Source of the DNA: Ectocarpus siliculosus
Lineage: Eukaryota > Sar > Phaeophyceae > Ectocarpales > Ectocarpaceae
Length of the DNA: 64,000 bases
Direction of reading: 5' to 3'
Assembly: GCA_000310025.1 (NCBI GenBank)
Contig: FN648637.1
Span: forward strand, 35,305 to 99,304
Under the pieces are notes generated by a model. It saw only the letters and a list, made by a program, of their open reading frames with translations. It had not been told where the DNA came from and did no database searches. Shown one piece after another: positions 41,616 through 52,588 of this stretch (position 1 is its first letter; each line of letters starts with the position of its first letter). The translations under genes and the position numbers were made by a program.

Positions 41616-42897
41616 GCCGCAGCAGTACCAGCAGCCTCATCATCAGCAAGGCGGCCGCGGTGGGGGAGGCTGGGGTGGTGGACCTCAGCACGGACCCCAC
41701 GGCGGCCACGGAGCGCAGCAGTGGTATGGATACCCGGCTCACCCTCGCCCGCAGCAGCAGCACTGGCGACCCTCGCACGGGCATGCAAACGTGATGCACC
41801 AGCAGTATAGTGCCACCCCCTACGGGGGGCCCGCAAATGGTAGCGAGTATGAGGGTTGGGAGCAGCAGCAGCAACCGTACCAGCAGCCTCCGCCGGACTA
41901 CACCCAGCAGGAGCAGCCGTACTACCCGCCTCCGGCACCGTACTATCAGCAGCAGCCACCGCCGCAGCCTCCGCCTCCGCCGACGTTCCAGCAGCAGCAG
42001 CCTTCTCAGCAGCAGCAGCACTCCACCCATGCCCCGCCCTACTCATCTAATCCCGGAGCAGCAGCACCGTCCCCCGGCTCCCTTCACTTCTTGATGGCCC
42101 GTTTTGTGCCTGCAGTCGAGATCGTACCGAGTGGTGTGGAAGAAAGTAGCGAGCGTGAGAGTGATAGAGGATTTGCTTTGGCTGCACGAAACCCGGATTC
42201 ACATTTTGGCAGAGAGAGATTTTGGGCCGACAGCGGCGCGACCAACACGTTTGTTAGCAGCAGCCATCGAATGTTCGACTTGAGGCCAGTGCCGCCCGGT
42301 AAGGAGTGCATCCAAGTAGGTAACGGTGCCTATTTGCGCGTGCAGTGTGTTGGGAAGGTAAACATGGCGTTCCACATGCCCAGGCCTTCGGGTGAGACCG
42401 CTTTTTGCGTGCAGATGTCGGACGTAAACGTAGTCTCCGGCATTACCTTCAATCTGTTTTCCCTGCACCATACGCAGCGTAGGCAGAATATTACGTTAGA
42501 CGAACATGGCGTGCACCTCTTCGATTGCCGGCTTTCATTCGCTTACTCCGACGTAGGGTGTTCGCTTTGGGCCACTCGCTTGCCTCCGGAATGTACTGGT
42601 AGTGCTGTGACCTACAGCCCCGATGCCTCCCCCCGTGTTTCTGCCCAAGCCTCCCCGCCTAGCGTTGGCTCAGGCCTTGTCGCGGCAAACTCTCTTTCCC
42701 ACAGAGTGCAGGAGCGGGCACGACTTCGAGTGCGAGTGCAAGTACCGGCTTCCAGTCCGTCGCTGCGGCCCCGGCGTTGTACCTTCGACTCCTGGCGTCC
42801 AGCCCACCGGATCCGACGGTGTAGTACCTTCGAGTCCCAGCGTCCCCTCCACCGCTTCCGGTGTAGTGCTACCTCATTGTGCTTTTCAGCCCGTTGA
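41311..42897 (+). CDS. Copia gag-pol junction: polyglutamine region and aspartic protease
   Basis: A 528-residue open frame. The first third is a long Gln/Pro/Tyr-rich segment (about 41530-42060) encoded by CAG-rich DNA. The protease follows with FWADSGATNTFVSSSHRMF, where D-S-G is the catalytic triplet, then GKECIQVGNGAYLRVQCVGK and GITFNLFSLHH, matching copia proteases. The C-terminal part, after ECTGSAVTYSPD, is Ser/Pro-rich and looks non-structured. The frame is intact but isolated from gag and integrase by frameshifts. Confidence 0.75.
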   Translation: MPMRIRRAPGRRSRTVAWGTLSSLPVHPGVTEVSKMGRVGKAADRTAKAAVGAGASEPEVHPWAFHTNAECDAQRKQRERQQRAQQRQQPQQQQQQPQPQHEPQQYQQPHHQQGGRGGGGWGGGPQHGPHGGHGAQQWYGYPAHPRPQQQHWRPSHGHANVMHQQYSATPYGGPANGSEYEGWEQQQQPYQQPPPDYTQQEQPYYPPPAPYYQQQPPPQPPPPPTFQQQQPSQQQQHSTHAPPYSSNPGAAAPSPGSLHFLMARFVPAVEIVPSGVEESSERESDRGFALAARNPDSHFGRERFWADSGATNTFVSSSHRMFDLRPVPPGKECIQVGNGAYLRVQCVGKVNMAFHMPRPSGETAFCVQMSDVNVVSGITFNLFSLHHTQRRQNITLDEHGVHLFDCRLSFAYSDVGCSLWATRLPPECTGSAVTYSPDASPRVSAQASPPSVGSGLVAANSLSHRVQERARLRVRVQVPASSPSLRPRRCTFDSWRPAHRIRRCSTFESQRPLHRFRCSATSLCFSAR

Positions 42898-43297
42898 CGT
42901 AGACGTAGTCCCCACGACGATCCCCGACTTTCAGCCTGTCATCACGGCCGCTGTAGAATCGTCTGAGATTATGACTCCCCCTGCAGCAGGCACGACTGAT
43001 TTTCGCGAGATCGATATCAACCCCCTTGTATCCCAGGATAACTTACCGATCATGGACATGAGCATGTTCCCCCCGGTGATTTTTTTCCGGATGCGCTTGA
43101 ATTCCCTGAGTCTGCGGTGCCCCCCCCCTTGCATTTGCTGTGCAGCATGAGGAGTTGGACGTGTTAAGAGGTTTTCTTGCAGAATGCAGTGAGCAGCAGA
43201 CCGTAGTCCCCCTCTCCCTCTCGCATGCCTTGGCGATTATCGACCCCGGTGCTTCCCCATTTTCGGTAGGAGAATCCACGTCCACCATCGCATTAAC

Positions 43298-44100
43298 TTG
43301 TTCCATGCCTCCACCGGCCATGTCAACGAGTTCTTGATGCGTGAAACGCAGCAGGCCGTACGATTGGTGGGGGAGATGCAGCCGTGTATGGGCTGCGTGG
43401 AAGCGAAGGGTAGGCGGGCCCGGTGCCCCGGCGTGGCACCCGCGCGGCGGTACCGTTCGGCAAAGTTCACATCGATCTCACCGGCCCGTTCTCTGACGCG
43501 ATGGACGGCTCCCGGTACCTGATCATGTTCGTGGACAGCGCATCGCGGTGGCAACGGGGTTACGGGATGCGGGCCAAGAGCGACACCCTGAAGTTCGTGC
43601 AGCGGTTCCTAGCCGACATGAACGGCATGGGCACCCCGGGGTGTTTCCGCATGGACAACGGCGGCGAGTTCACCGGCACGGCGTTCACCACGTTCTGCGA
43701 AGCTGCTGGCATTCGGCGCGAGTACACCGCCCCCGACACCCCCACGAAAAGCGCGGTGGTCGAGAGCGCCATCTGGCGCGCCATGAAGGGGGGCCACGCC
43801 GCTCGACGTCACATCCTCGCCATGCGCCACACCAACCTCTCCTCCATCCCCAACGTCGGCGTCAACGGACATCGCCTGTGGCTTGCGTCGGCGCTGTGGG
43901 CCTCCGCCTACTTTAACCGCTCCGCGACAAAGGCCAACGTGGGCTGGATGTCGCCGTTCGAGGCCTTCTTCGGCAGGAAGCCGCCCCTCCCCGTCGTCCC
44001 TTTTTCCAGGAGGGGATGATGCGCATGAAGCGGGCCACCAAGGCGGACGTCCAATCCGTGCGGGGCTTCTACCTCCACGGCGACAACAACCACTCGACGT
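43298..44100 (+). pseudogene. Copia integrase
   Basis: A pre-integrase zinc-binding remnant lies in one frame at 43298-43420 (FHASTGHVNEFL, then MQPCMGCVEAKGR). The catalytic core is in the frame 43423-44019: FGKVHIDLTGPF (first Asp), CFRMDNGGEFTG (second Asp) and KSAVVESAIWRAM (Glu). It continues with WMSPFEAFFGRKPPLP, then after a frameshift near 44010 with VRGFYLHGDNNHSTST and LALTNNVVWVDR, the usual copia C-terminus. All catalytic residues are present; the frame breaks make it a pseudogene. Confidence 0.8.
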
Positions 44101-45011
44101 CTACCGCCGTCGTTTTTCGCCCTGACACCGGTCGCCTCGCCCTCACCAACAACGTCGTGTGGGTCGACCGCCGGGCAGGAGCGCCGGCGCCGGTGCCGGG
44201 CATCGGGGGGGGGGCTCCGGTCACCGCGGCGCCCTCGCCGGCCGCCGCCGTACCTGCGGCCGATGCCGCACCGCCGCCGCCCCCGCCAACAAGGACGTAC
44301 ACGTACACCCCGCCTGCACCAGCGACCACTGCACCGCCGCCGTCCGCTTCCCCGCCGATCTTCACGGGATCCTCAGCCCCGTCGCCGGTCTCCGTCACCC
44401 CATCATCAGCCCCACCGTCGACCGCAGCCACGCCGACCCGTTCGCCCCCGGGCCTGCCGCCGCCGCCGCAGCAGCCCGCCAGCGCCGCCGCCCCCGCTCC
44501 TCCGCACCCGCCGTTTTCGAAACGAGCCGTCAAGGAGTTGGGACGAGAGGACACGAGGGTTCACGGCCGCACGCGCGGCGATGGAGTGCAGTTCATGGAT
44601 GAGCAACAACAACCGCCGTCGCCACCGGGTGGCGGCACCGTTCTCCACCACCGCCTTGGGTTGTTGGACATGATGGGCATGGCCGCCCTAATCTCGTCGC
44701 TCGCCACCCGGGAGGCCGTAGATCAAGGACGCCGCGACCTATCGCCCCCGCCGCAGGCGGATCCGAGTCTTGGAGGCCGTGGAAGCGGGGGGGCTGTGGG
44801 AGCTGGGGGGGCCGTGGATTCCGGGGGGGGGGAGAGACCGCAGATGTTCGCAACGATGTTCGCCACCCGCGAGGGTGCGGACGCCGCTCTTCGCGCCGAG
44901 CGCCCGCCCGACAAGATGACGGACCTTCCTCACTGCCTCGCCAGCGACCTCCGCGTGCCGAAAAACGTTAAAGGAGGCCATGCGGTCTCAACATTCAGAG
45001 ACGTGGGATGA
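44100..45011 (+). pseudogene. Copia Pro/Ala-rich linker and start of reverse transcriptase region
   Basis: The frame 44016-45011 continues from the integrase C-terminus into about 150 residues of Pro/Ala/Ser low complexity (PSPAAAVPAADAAPPPPPPT and similar). A Gly-rich part follows, then EGADAALRAERPPDKMTDLP, the usual lead into copia reverse transcriptase. The frame is open to the stop at 45009-45011, after which the reverse transcriptase resumes only in pieces. Confidence 0.55.
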
Positions 45012-45191
45012 TGCAGTCGGTCGAAAGTTTTTCGGTTTGTTGGATGCAGGAACTTTTAGTCCGGTGTAGCAAGCAGTAGAGAACGCCATCAATGCTAAGT
45101 GAGTATTTTAACTGTAAGGCAGAGGAGTACGGGTGGCCGAGGCAATTCAAGGCAACACTTGTAGCGCGGAGGGACATGCAGAGGGCTTCGA

Positions 45192-46073
45192 TTGAATTTG
45201 GAGAATTGTTTGCACCCACCGTATCAGCGTCTAGTGTGCGCTTGTTGGCAGCATTGTGAGCAGAATCTTGACTTGTGCCATGTTTATATTCAGCAGACTT
45301 TTGTGCAGTCTGAGCTCGATGAGGATGCTTTCATGCGCTTACCGCAGGGGTGTGGTGGGTTATCTGGCCTGATCGTGAAGCTGTGCAAGAGTCTGTATGG
45401 TTTGAAGTAGGCATCACGACATTGGCATGCGCACCTGACGAGGTGTTTGTTACTTTTAGGTTTTTTGCAGTGTCTGGCGGATGCATGTGTTTTTCGATTG
45501 ATGGAGGAGGGTCGTGTGATCATGATCATCGTGGTCCACGTGGATGACATTGTTGCTGTAGGGCAGAAGGAGAGGTGTGACAAGTTTGGCAGGGATCTCA
45601 ACGAGATGGTCCCCGTGAAGAACCTTGGAGAGTTGAGGTGGTACTCCGCGTGCTTTTACGAGAGAGACGTAGAGAGAGGGCTGTTGAAGATTTAGCAGCA
45701 GAGGTTTGCCGAAGAGTTGGCTGCAGAGTACGGCATTGAGTGGGGGAGGAGTGTGCCCTTGCCTTTGAGCGTGAAGCTCGCTGACTTTGACGAGAACCAA
45801 GGCTGCTCTGATGTCCCTTCTCGCGAGTTGGTAGGATCTCTGATGTGGTTGGCCACTCAAACAAGGCCGGACATCGCGAACGCAGTACGAGCAGTAGCGC
45901 GGTATTGTGCATCTCCCAAAATGGTGCACTGGAAGGCAGCACTCGGTATTTTAGGGTACGTACGGAGGACGAGTTGGATGCGGATTACATTTGAGAGGGG
46001 AGTGGTGACTGGGATGAGCATGCAGGTGTTTGTGGATGCCGACTTGTACCACACCACACCGCTCCAAAGATAA
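45192..46073 (+). pseudogene. Copia reverse transcriptase with partial RNase H
   Basis: Recognisable blocks in order are HVYIQQTFVQSELDEDAFMR and GLIVKLCKSLYGLK (45270-45410), FLQCLADACVFRL (45456-45500), VVHVDDIVAVG with HVDD at the active site (about 45530-45560), KNLGELRWYSACF, VGSLMWLATQTRPDIANAV, and an RNase H start MQVFVDADL ending in a stop at 46071-46073. The first catalytic Asp block is lost (DVYIQQ-type changed to HVYIQQ) and there are stops at 45693 and elsewhere, so the enzyme is inactive. Confidence 0.75.
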
Positions 46074-46873
46074 AGGCATGCTAGGCGGCACCCGTGTGAT
46101 GAAACACAGCTTAGATACACTTCCTCGACCAACCACCACGGACAGGTTAGACAACTCAGGGCCGATGACGGGAGTCTGTGCGTTCGCGCGATGAGAAACA
46201 GAAACCTGGTGGTCTACTGCTAATGCTGTTGCAGTAGGCGGGAAGATGACACAAGCGCTTCGAGGGGCGCAAGCCAGGTAGGTGCGCGTCTCACAGCTGT
46301 AAGTCAGTCTTTCTGCAACTTGGGTCTACTTAACGTATACTATGCTGAAGCATGACACCAAAAGTGATTGGGCTAGACATAATAAGCGGTGACACCGTCA
46401 GGGCTCGAAGTATTTTAGACGCTCTACCGCGACATCGATTCTGCGAGCCAAAAGAACTCCCACTAATGCATACGGCAAGGTAGGACGACAGGCGTGCGGT
46501 GCCTAAACACGACTGAAGCGTTATCTTCACCTGTAAAATATGAAGTAGGAGCGGAAGCAGTTATGTTAGAGTGTTGATCGAGACCACCTTAACCTTCTTT
46601 AACCATCGCCGCATACATATTCCTGCTGCGTCTGTAAGCGGTATGTTAATGTAAGCGGACCTGAGGGGGTAAGGGTGTTGTTAGGAGGTTCGTCCTCTCG
46701 CTGTTGCCCCCCCATGATATTCCAGTCGGTAAGACAGTCGGCAAGCGTCATGAACGGTCGATGTAACAGTAGCAAGTACATGAACATTTGATGTAGCGTT
46801 GTATCGCTGTGTGCCTCGTGGCCAGGGAGGAGATGGAGATATATGCCCATCGCTACACTGTTGGCCATAGGGG
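46074..46873. other. Non-coding spacer
   Basis: No gene that I can support. It may contain the 3' LTR of the copia element, but no partner sequence was recognised upstream of 40.4 kb. Confidence 0.4.
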
Positions 46874-47075
46874 CAGGTTGGGCACCAACCACAACCTGGG
46901 GGGGGGAGGTTGGGTGGCCGAGTTCGAACTCGAACCCATTTTTTCTTCAGGGATGGAGCCCGCCGTTTTGGTTGGAATAACGCCAATATCCAAGACGCGG
47001 GATATCTTGCGCACTTTGGGTTGCAATCTCCGTGCAACCTCCCCCCCCCCAGGTTGTAGTTGGTGCAACAACCTA
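46874..47075. mobile_element. MITE-like element with G-tract inverted repeats
   Basis: The left arm 46875-46914 (GGTTGGGCACCAACCACAAC, then CTG9AGGTTG) and the right arm 47034-47073 (reverse complement GGTTGTTGCACCAACTACAA, then CTG12AGGTTG) form about 40-bp inverted repeats differing by two or three positions and G-run length. About 120 bp lie between, including a small GAGTTCGAACTC palindrome. No clear target duplication was seen. It has no coding capacity. Confidence 0.7.
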
Positions 47076-47174
47076 CGCACTACCTGCCTCTGGCCACCTG
47101 TGTACGGAGAAGCCCGCCGCTAGCTCCTCCTGGTGCGCACCCTGTAGATCTGCTTGCGTTTCAGGCTTTGATAT

Positions 47175-47759
47175 ATGGAGCGTAATTTTATCGACGACGT
47201 TCGAGGTTTGAGAGTGTATACGGAGCGCCGGATGACCGACGGTGTTGCCGGGTTGGCTAACTCGCACCTTGAACGTAAGGGTACAGGTGTGACCGTGTGT
47301 CAGCGTGAGAAAAGCTCGCTAAGTGATGAGGGTCTTTCCTGGGTAGTCCCGCATCGTGACAGCTTTGCGCTGATGTCTTTTGTCTGTGCTTTCAATATTT
47401 GCTCCGTCTCTATTCTGATCATTCTGAATATGTGTCTTGCGGCTTCCTCCATGGCCAGGGATGCCGTCGCTTTCGCCGCCGCTTGGAACAGGGGTTGGGA
47501 GAGAAAATGGAAAGAGGCGACGCCTGACGAAACCTTGAGCCCGGGTCCGCGACCGCCTCTGGTCGAATGGGGGCAAAGCGAGGTGGGAGATGTTGTGGCT
47601 ACCCTCGGATGGAAGACCGCTTGGTTGAAGTCGACTACTCTATTGTTTTCGGTTTGCAGAAGTAGGCGAGGCATTGATTGTCAACCTTTGCATGGGGGCT
47701 TGAAGGCTGGAGCTCACGCACAAGGGAGGACCCCTGCTCCGCCAGCGAGTTGGACGTAG
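47175..47759 (+). CDS. Unrecognised 194-residue open frame
   Basis: An open frame from ATG with a hydrophobic segment at about residues 64-92 (FALMSFVCAFNICSVSILII) that could span a membrane. The C-terminus is Pro/Gly-rich. The opposite strand has an overlapping 124-residue frame (47674-47300), so the open character may come from base composition. No family is recognised and no splice signals were assigned. Confidence 0.25.
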   Translation: MERNFIDDVRGLRVYTERRMTDGVAGLANSHLERKGTGVTVCQREKSSLSDEGLSWVVPHRDSFALMSFVCAFNICSVSILIILNMCLAASSMARDAVAFAAAWNRGWERKWKEATPDETLSPGPRPPLVEWGQSEVGDVVATLGWKTAWLKSTTLLFSVCRSRRGIDCQPLHGGLKAGAHAQGRTPAPPASWT

Positions 47760-50700
47760 GGATAAATAGTGGTTTCAACAGCAAGCTGGTAGAAGGTTCC
47801 GGGGTTGGCTTTGGTAGCGCCCTCAAGGTTGCTGTAATAGCGACAGGTTGGAAAGCGGCGGTATTATGTAAAAGGTCGACAGGCAGCGAAATTATTGAAA
47901 GTTCAAGGCACGTTGATCGTGTCTAGGCGAGAGTTGGTTTGTTGCTGTCTCTGTAGGTCGCATCAGGCAAGTAGGGATCTGAAATCTTGGCGGTCGTCTT
48001 TTGCGAACAGCATCCGTAGGTCAACACCTCATGCAGGTATAGGCGCGTGCTCGGTTTCCACGCCTGCCGTACTTGGTGGTGCGGTCCCCCACAAGCTTAA
48101 GCTGGTAGGTCCACGTCCGGTTCCGTGGAGTTATGTTCGTCCCCAACACGAAGGACCCTCAATTTTTATATATTTATGTGTTTATCGATGAGCGCCAATG
48201 GTCCAACTCTCGACGTTTTGAGATGGCAAAGGTATCAGGCATCAACAATCGAGGCAATTCCAACGCATGCTGGCCGCACAGGATACTTGGACGTAAAACG
48301 TGTGTGTGTTGTGGTGTATGCATCTGTATTGAAATAAGACTCTCTCCCCGCATTTGGGAGTTCTGCTGCCCTCGCATGTCGAAAGCCGTTGTTTTGAGGA
48401 CGGCAGTCCTGGAGAGGGTGAACCCTGCGCTCGTACAATTTTATACATATAACAGTTGCGTATTTCTTCGTACTATTTGCCAGCAGATCAGAATGAGAAG
48501 ATCCCTATGGCTCGTTTGGGTCGAATGGGGTGGCACTGTGGGCTTCTGCGTGTAACCCCGATATAAGAGACCGCCTTGTAAGACGTCTCTGGTATCGAAG
48601 AGGTTGGAAAGTTGTCGTCACGTATACTCGACTCAATTTGCTGAAGTGTAGCCGACCCTCTTATTCCGATCAGCTATCGCAGAGGGTCGGGGTCCCTCGT
48701 CGCGCCCCTATTGTATGTCGGAGCCGCGACCGTACCGGAGGTCCCGACAATTGGTACAGCGCATTTTGTTGGGAGAGGCCTGTCTGGAACCACGCTTTCT
48801 GTCCGTGACTGAGGATTAATGGAAAACGAGCATATGCCAACGTCGCGTCTGTACCACTATAACAGGTAGGCCCAGACCCTGCCAACGTACGCACAGCGAC
48901 GTTAGCCCAAGGGTGGGGTAAGCAACGTTTTCTAGGCCGACGCCCTCACTAGGGATTCGAGCATGACGTTTCTCAACAAGGTTATTTTTATATTGGGTCG
49001 CAGATCGTGCGGCCGACGAACGACAAGTCACACATGTCGGCCTCTGAAATCGCCCATCGTACAAAAACGCAGGGGCGAAAGCGCAACGCACTCCTCACCG
49101 CCCCCCTCACGGAGCTACAACATGAGAACAACGCGCATACGTTTGTTTCCCTCCCCTCGCGACGAGCGAAGTCGAGCATAGAGAAACACCCAAGGAGGCG
49201 TAGAGAGAGAACGGGCCTACATAATCCTTAAAGTACATGAACGTACGGATATGACCTCAGCAAATTGGGCTCAAGACTCACCCCGCGAATGTCACAGGCT
49301 CCCACACACAGAGTCCATGATGGGAACCATCACGCTGCGCCACATCAGAAAGAACACAGGAACAACAAAAAGTCTCACTAGGGTTGACTACAAGAATACC
49401 ACCAGGCGGCGCGCGCGGTCTCTCTCTCTCTGCGGTACGCATGTTTGATGGCATTTAAGACATCAGCCAAACAACACGCGAGATCACCACGCCAATGGCT
49501 GCCTGAACTACAGGCGACAACCGCGCCTGACTTTTACCACAGGGTGCACGTAAATAGAAAACCCACCATGATGCAATAAACTTAGATATATTCTGCGAAC
49601 GTGTTCAGAATATCAATACATCACATCTTTGTACACACTGATGTATGTGTGTATCTCACCGAAGATTCAAAAGAAATAGCGGAGCTACAAAATAGGAAGT
49701 TCTACTAAATACTACAATCCGGCGGCACGCGCAGTCTCTCCGCTCCTGCAGTACCTTACCACCTTCTTAAACACGCGAAGCCACACCATCACACCGCTAC
49801 CCTATTACCCATGATGCGTTAAAACAGGAAGGAAACACGAATTCATGAATCCCCGCGCCTGATGATGCCGGCAGCGAAGCGACATCAGGGCGTGACCGCC
49901 TGGACAGCTTCTGCCACGCGCCGTCGACCAGATATTCGTCGTCGTCGCTCGCGCCATCTCCGAATCGGCCGCCCGTGCGAGGGGCTGCCACAAAAGCGGG
50001 CACATGTGCAAGTTTGAGGAAATCAGATGGTGAGAACCGAATAGTGAAACAGACAAAATTGGAATGTGAGCGGATGTGCAGCTGATCAAAGTATGGTCAA
50101 CGACGGCATTGGAAATCACTGGGTGATGGTACAGGTGGGGTGCCTGCAGGGTATTCATGAGTAGCATGGGTATAGACATGAAAGCGAATGCGAAGACAAA
50201 ACCCAAAATAGATTTTGCGACCGCTGCATATGCACACCATGAAAAAATAGTGCGAGTGTTTGCTAGACTGTAATTCTAAAATCCCAAATAATGCTCTGGG
50301 GTGGCGAGCACGTCGAGAAACCTCTCATCAGATATGCACAGCAATCAATCCCACACAGGCGAAGCCCGGACATGCCCAACAGATAAGTGGCACCCAGGCT
50401 TACATGCAACGCACAACATTTGGATTTCGAAAACGTACCTCGCTTGGACAGGTAGGGGCACGCGTACTGGGTGAGATGCCAATCTTGCCAAACGCCTCCG
50501 CGACAAAATAAAGGCAGGGCTGCAGCGTCTGGTTCTCTCAAGTCACTTGTACGAAGAAGTTCTGGAACAACCTGTTGAGTTTTGAGAGGGGTTGCGGCGG
50601 GCAAGTGAAAAGGAGGTGCCCCGACGAAAATGCGGCCGGAAAAATTGGTGAAGGGGTAAGTTGTGTGAAATAATATTGATAGAAGGACGAATTCATGGGG

Positions 50701-52229
50701 AGTCGTAGAATCTTGCGAGAGCTGCGCAATCGTCTACATGGATCCTAAGGACACAAGCTGCTCCGGAGATAGTGTGGACGTATCATCTCGCATGAGGAGA
50801 ACAAGGCGTGCGCATGAGAGGGCTTGCTTAGATCGGAGAAGCACAGAAACAAAAGGGCCACGCCCGACAACATGTTTCAAAGCGCGCTGAAGCATACAGC
50901 GGTAGCGTTCGCTTTGAAGACACACCTCGTTTTCGCTTTTTCGTGCGTCTTGAAAGCCATTAGTTTCTTCAAGGTTTCAGGGGAGAGTACTCCGCCAACC
51001 CGGTGGTCAATGGAGGCGTGATATACATGAAGATGCGCCTTACGCGAGCGAAATCACTGTGCATGCATATCGGCGGGCAACGTCGTGGACGTACCGAAAT
51101 TGTTCTATATTTCTTAGACGTAAGTTTAAAGTGAAACTTTTGAGCTAGAACGCTAGCCTGATTCACGACGGCACGCTATCTACCCATGCAGTCTGGATAC
51201 AGTCAGGACTGCCACCGAATCGAACATAGTAAATTTGCCTTCCACGAAGTCGCGAATGGCGGCATGCTTCTCCCCTCGCCCATCCCTGTATTGTACGCAT
51301 AGCTAGCTCTCGAATAGGAACTCAAGGTGGCACGGAACGAGCCGATAGCTAAGTAAAGTCAAGGTAACGTCGAGGTCCAACCTCGAGTTTTGGTGGACTA
51401 AATGACGTCAAAGTGTTAATAGTACTGAAATGGGGGTCTGGTACCGAGTTTCCCGGTATTCGCCATCCGGTTTAAACTAGGACCGCCTGAATTGCTCAAG
51501 AGAAGAGCTGTTCTCAGCCTCTGTGCAGGCCTACCTCGTGCCAGGCTTACCGCGGTCACGACAGCCGCACTCAAAAGTCCAAGGTTACTCACCTCCTCAG
51601 ATGAACAAGGGTCTCATGCCCTCCCCCAGATCCTCCAAGTGCCAGACGGGTCCAGGGCATCCCAGCCTCCCGACATGTGGGCCTCAAGGTGCAGCTCGAG
51701 CGTGCAGCCGACAAACTCCATCACGCCCTGTGCGCGGGAACAAAGGGGACGAGAGGATCGACGGGAGCAGGTTGCTAGGGGGCAACGTCATATTATCACT
51801 TGCTGCGTAAGTACGCATGAGCTTCTCCTCTCCGCAGGCTGACGACCTCTGGTCCACCCCCACAAAACTGCTCAATCCAGGTATGGGGCTGCTAACTAGC
51901 TGTTGGTGCTCGTGCTGCTCTGTCTCGTGTACGATACCCAACGCGCGACAGGACCCACCCATGCTCCCTCCGCTTGGGCACTACAGTACATGAAATACAT
52001 ACTCACGTCGCACTACGTGAGAGTCTCGGTATCTTACGCCATCAGCCCGCGGCCACGACCCTCATCAGTCCGTACGCAGGCTTCTTCAACACGAACTCGA
52101 CCACGGCAGCCCGACGGCCTTGTGCCACTGGGCACGCGAAGATTGCAGTGGTGCACGAAATAATTATGTGTTTTGAGCGGCGAGAAAACGAATGAACGAC
52201 GATTCGAACGGACGTTCAGGTACACATAG
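47760..52229. other. Gene-poor region
   Basis: No gene I can defend in 4.5 kb. Open frames of 60-140 residues occur on both strands without domains. A degenerate direct repeat of about 60 bp (GGCGGCGCGCGCGGTCTCTC at about 49405; GGCGGCACGCGCAGTCTCTC at about 49721) recurs about 315 bp apart. No tRNA or other RNA gene was recognised. Confidence 0.4.
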
Positions 52230-52588
52230 ATGGAGGATGAGATATTTAGTCTCAACGAAGGAACCATTGAAAACCCCGGTAGATACATCGATCTCTTGTG
52301 GACAGACGGATCGATGTACGTGGCGGGAACGTGCGTTTACTGGGTGCAGTATCACGCAGCGACAAAGAAAAAGCAATCACTCTCCAAGGCAGACCAAGGG
52401 TAATCAGCCTGTCCGCACGCGTTCGGGAAGCGGCTGGTGTACACGGCCAACGAGACAGGTCGTTCGCCCGATTCCAACGCAAAACACCAAGCATTTTGTA
52501 CAACTTGGTGTGCGACGCCCGGTCAACTCTGCTGTATGTCCAGACTCAACTGCGCACTGAACAGACGAAGCTGCACAAGCTACCGTAG
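52230..52588 (+). CDS. Possible two-exon small gene, BAH-like segment
   Basis: A 58-codon frame from ATG 52230 to 52403 reads IFSLNEGTIENPGRYIDLL then WTDGSMYVAGTCVYWVQYH, which loosely resembles the core of a BAH domain (aromatic, G-R-I, W-x-D-G, VxW). A donor GTAATC at 52400 and acceptor GAGACAG at 52458 would join it in phase to a second open segment (FARFQRKTPSILYNLVCDAR ... TEQTKLHKLP, stop at 52586-52588). The intron would be only 59 nt. This is tentative; it could equally be a fragment of a larger, undetected gene. Confidence 0.25.

Larger units (their letters stand above)
40441..46073 (+). mobile_element. Ty1/copia retrotransposon, decayed
   Basis: The plus-strand order is gag (40465-41615), protease (within 41311-42897), integrase (43298-44100), Pro/Ala-rich linker (44200-44560), and reverse transcriptase with partial RNase H (45192-46073). 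Integrase before reverse transcriptase marks Ty1/copia. Several frameshifts and stops separate the parts, and RNase H ends prematurely. LTRs were not identified. Confidence 0.85.

Noticed and set aside
46910-46950. TGGCCGAGT ... GTTCGAACTC followed by TTTTTT, looking like pol III boxes A and B with a terminator
   Set aside because: The two boxes overlap and are far too close together. The sequence is a small palindrome inside the MITE.
51492-51842. Open frame of 116 residues as a host exon
   Set aside because: No domain, no phase-compatible neighbours, and overlapping open frames on both strands of similar length.
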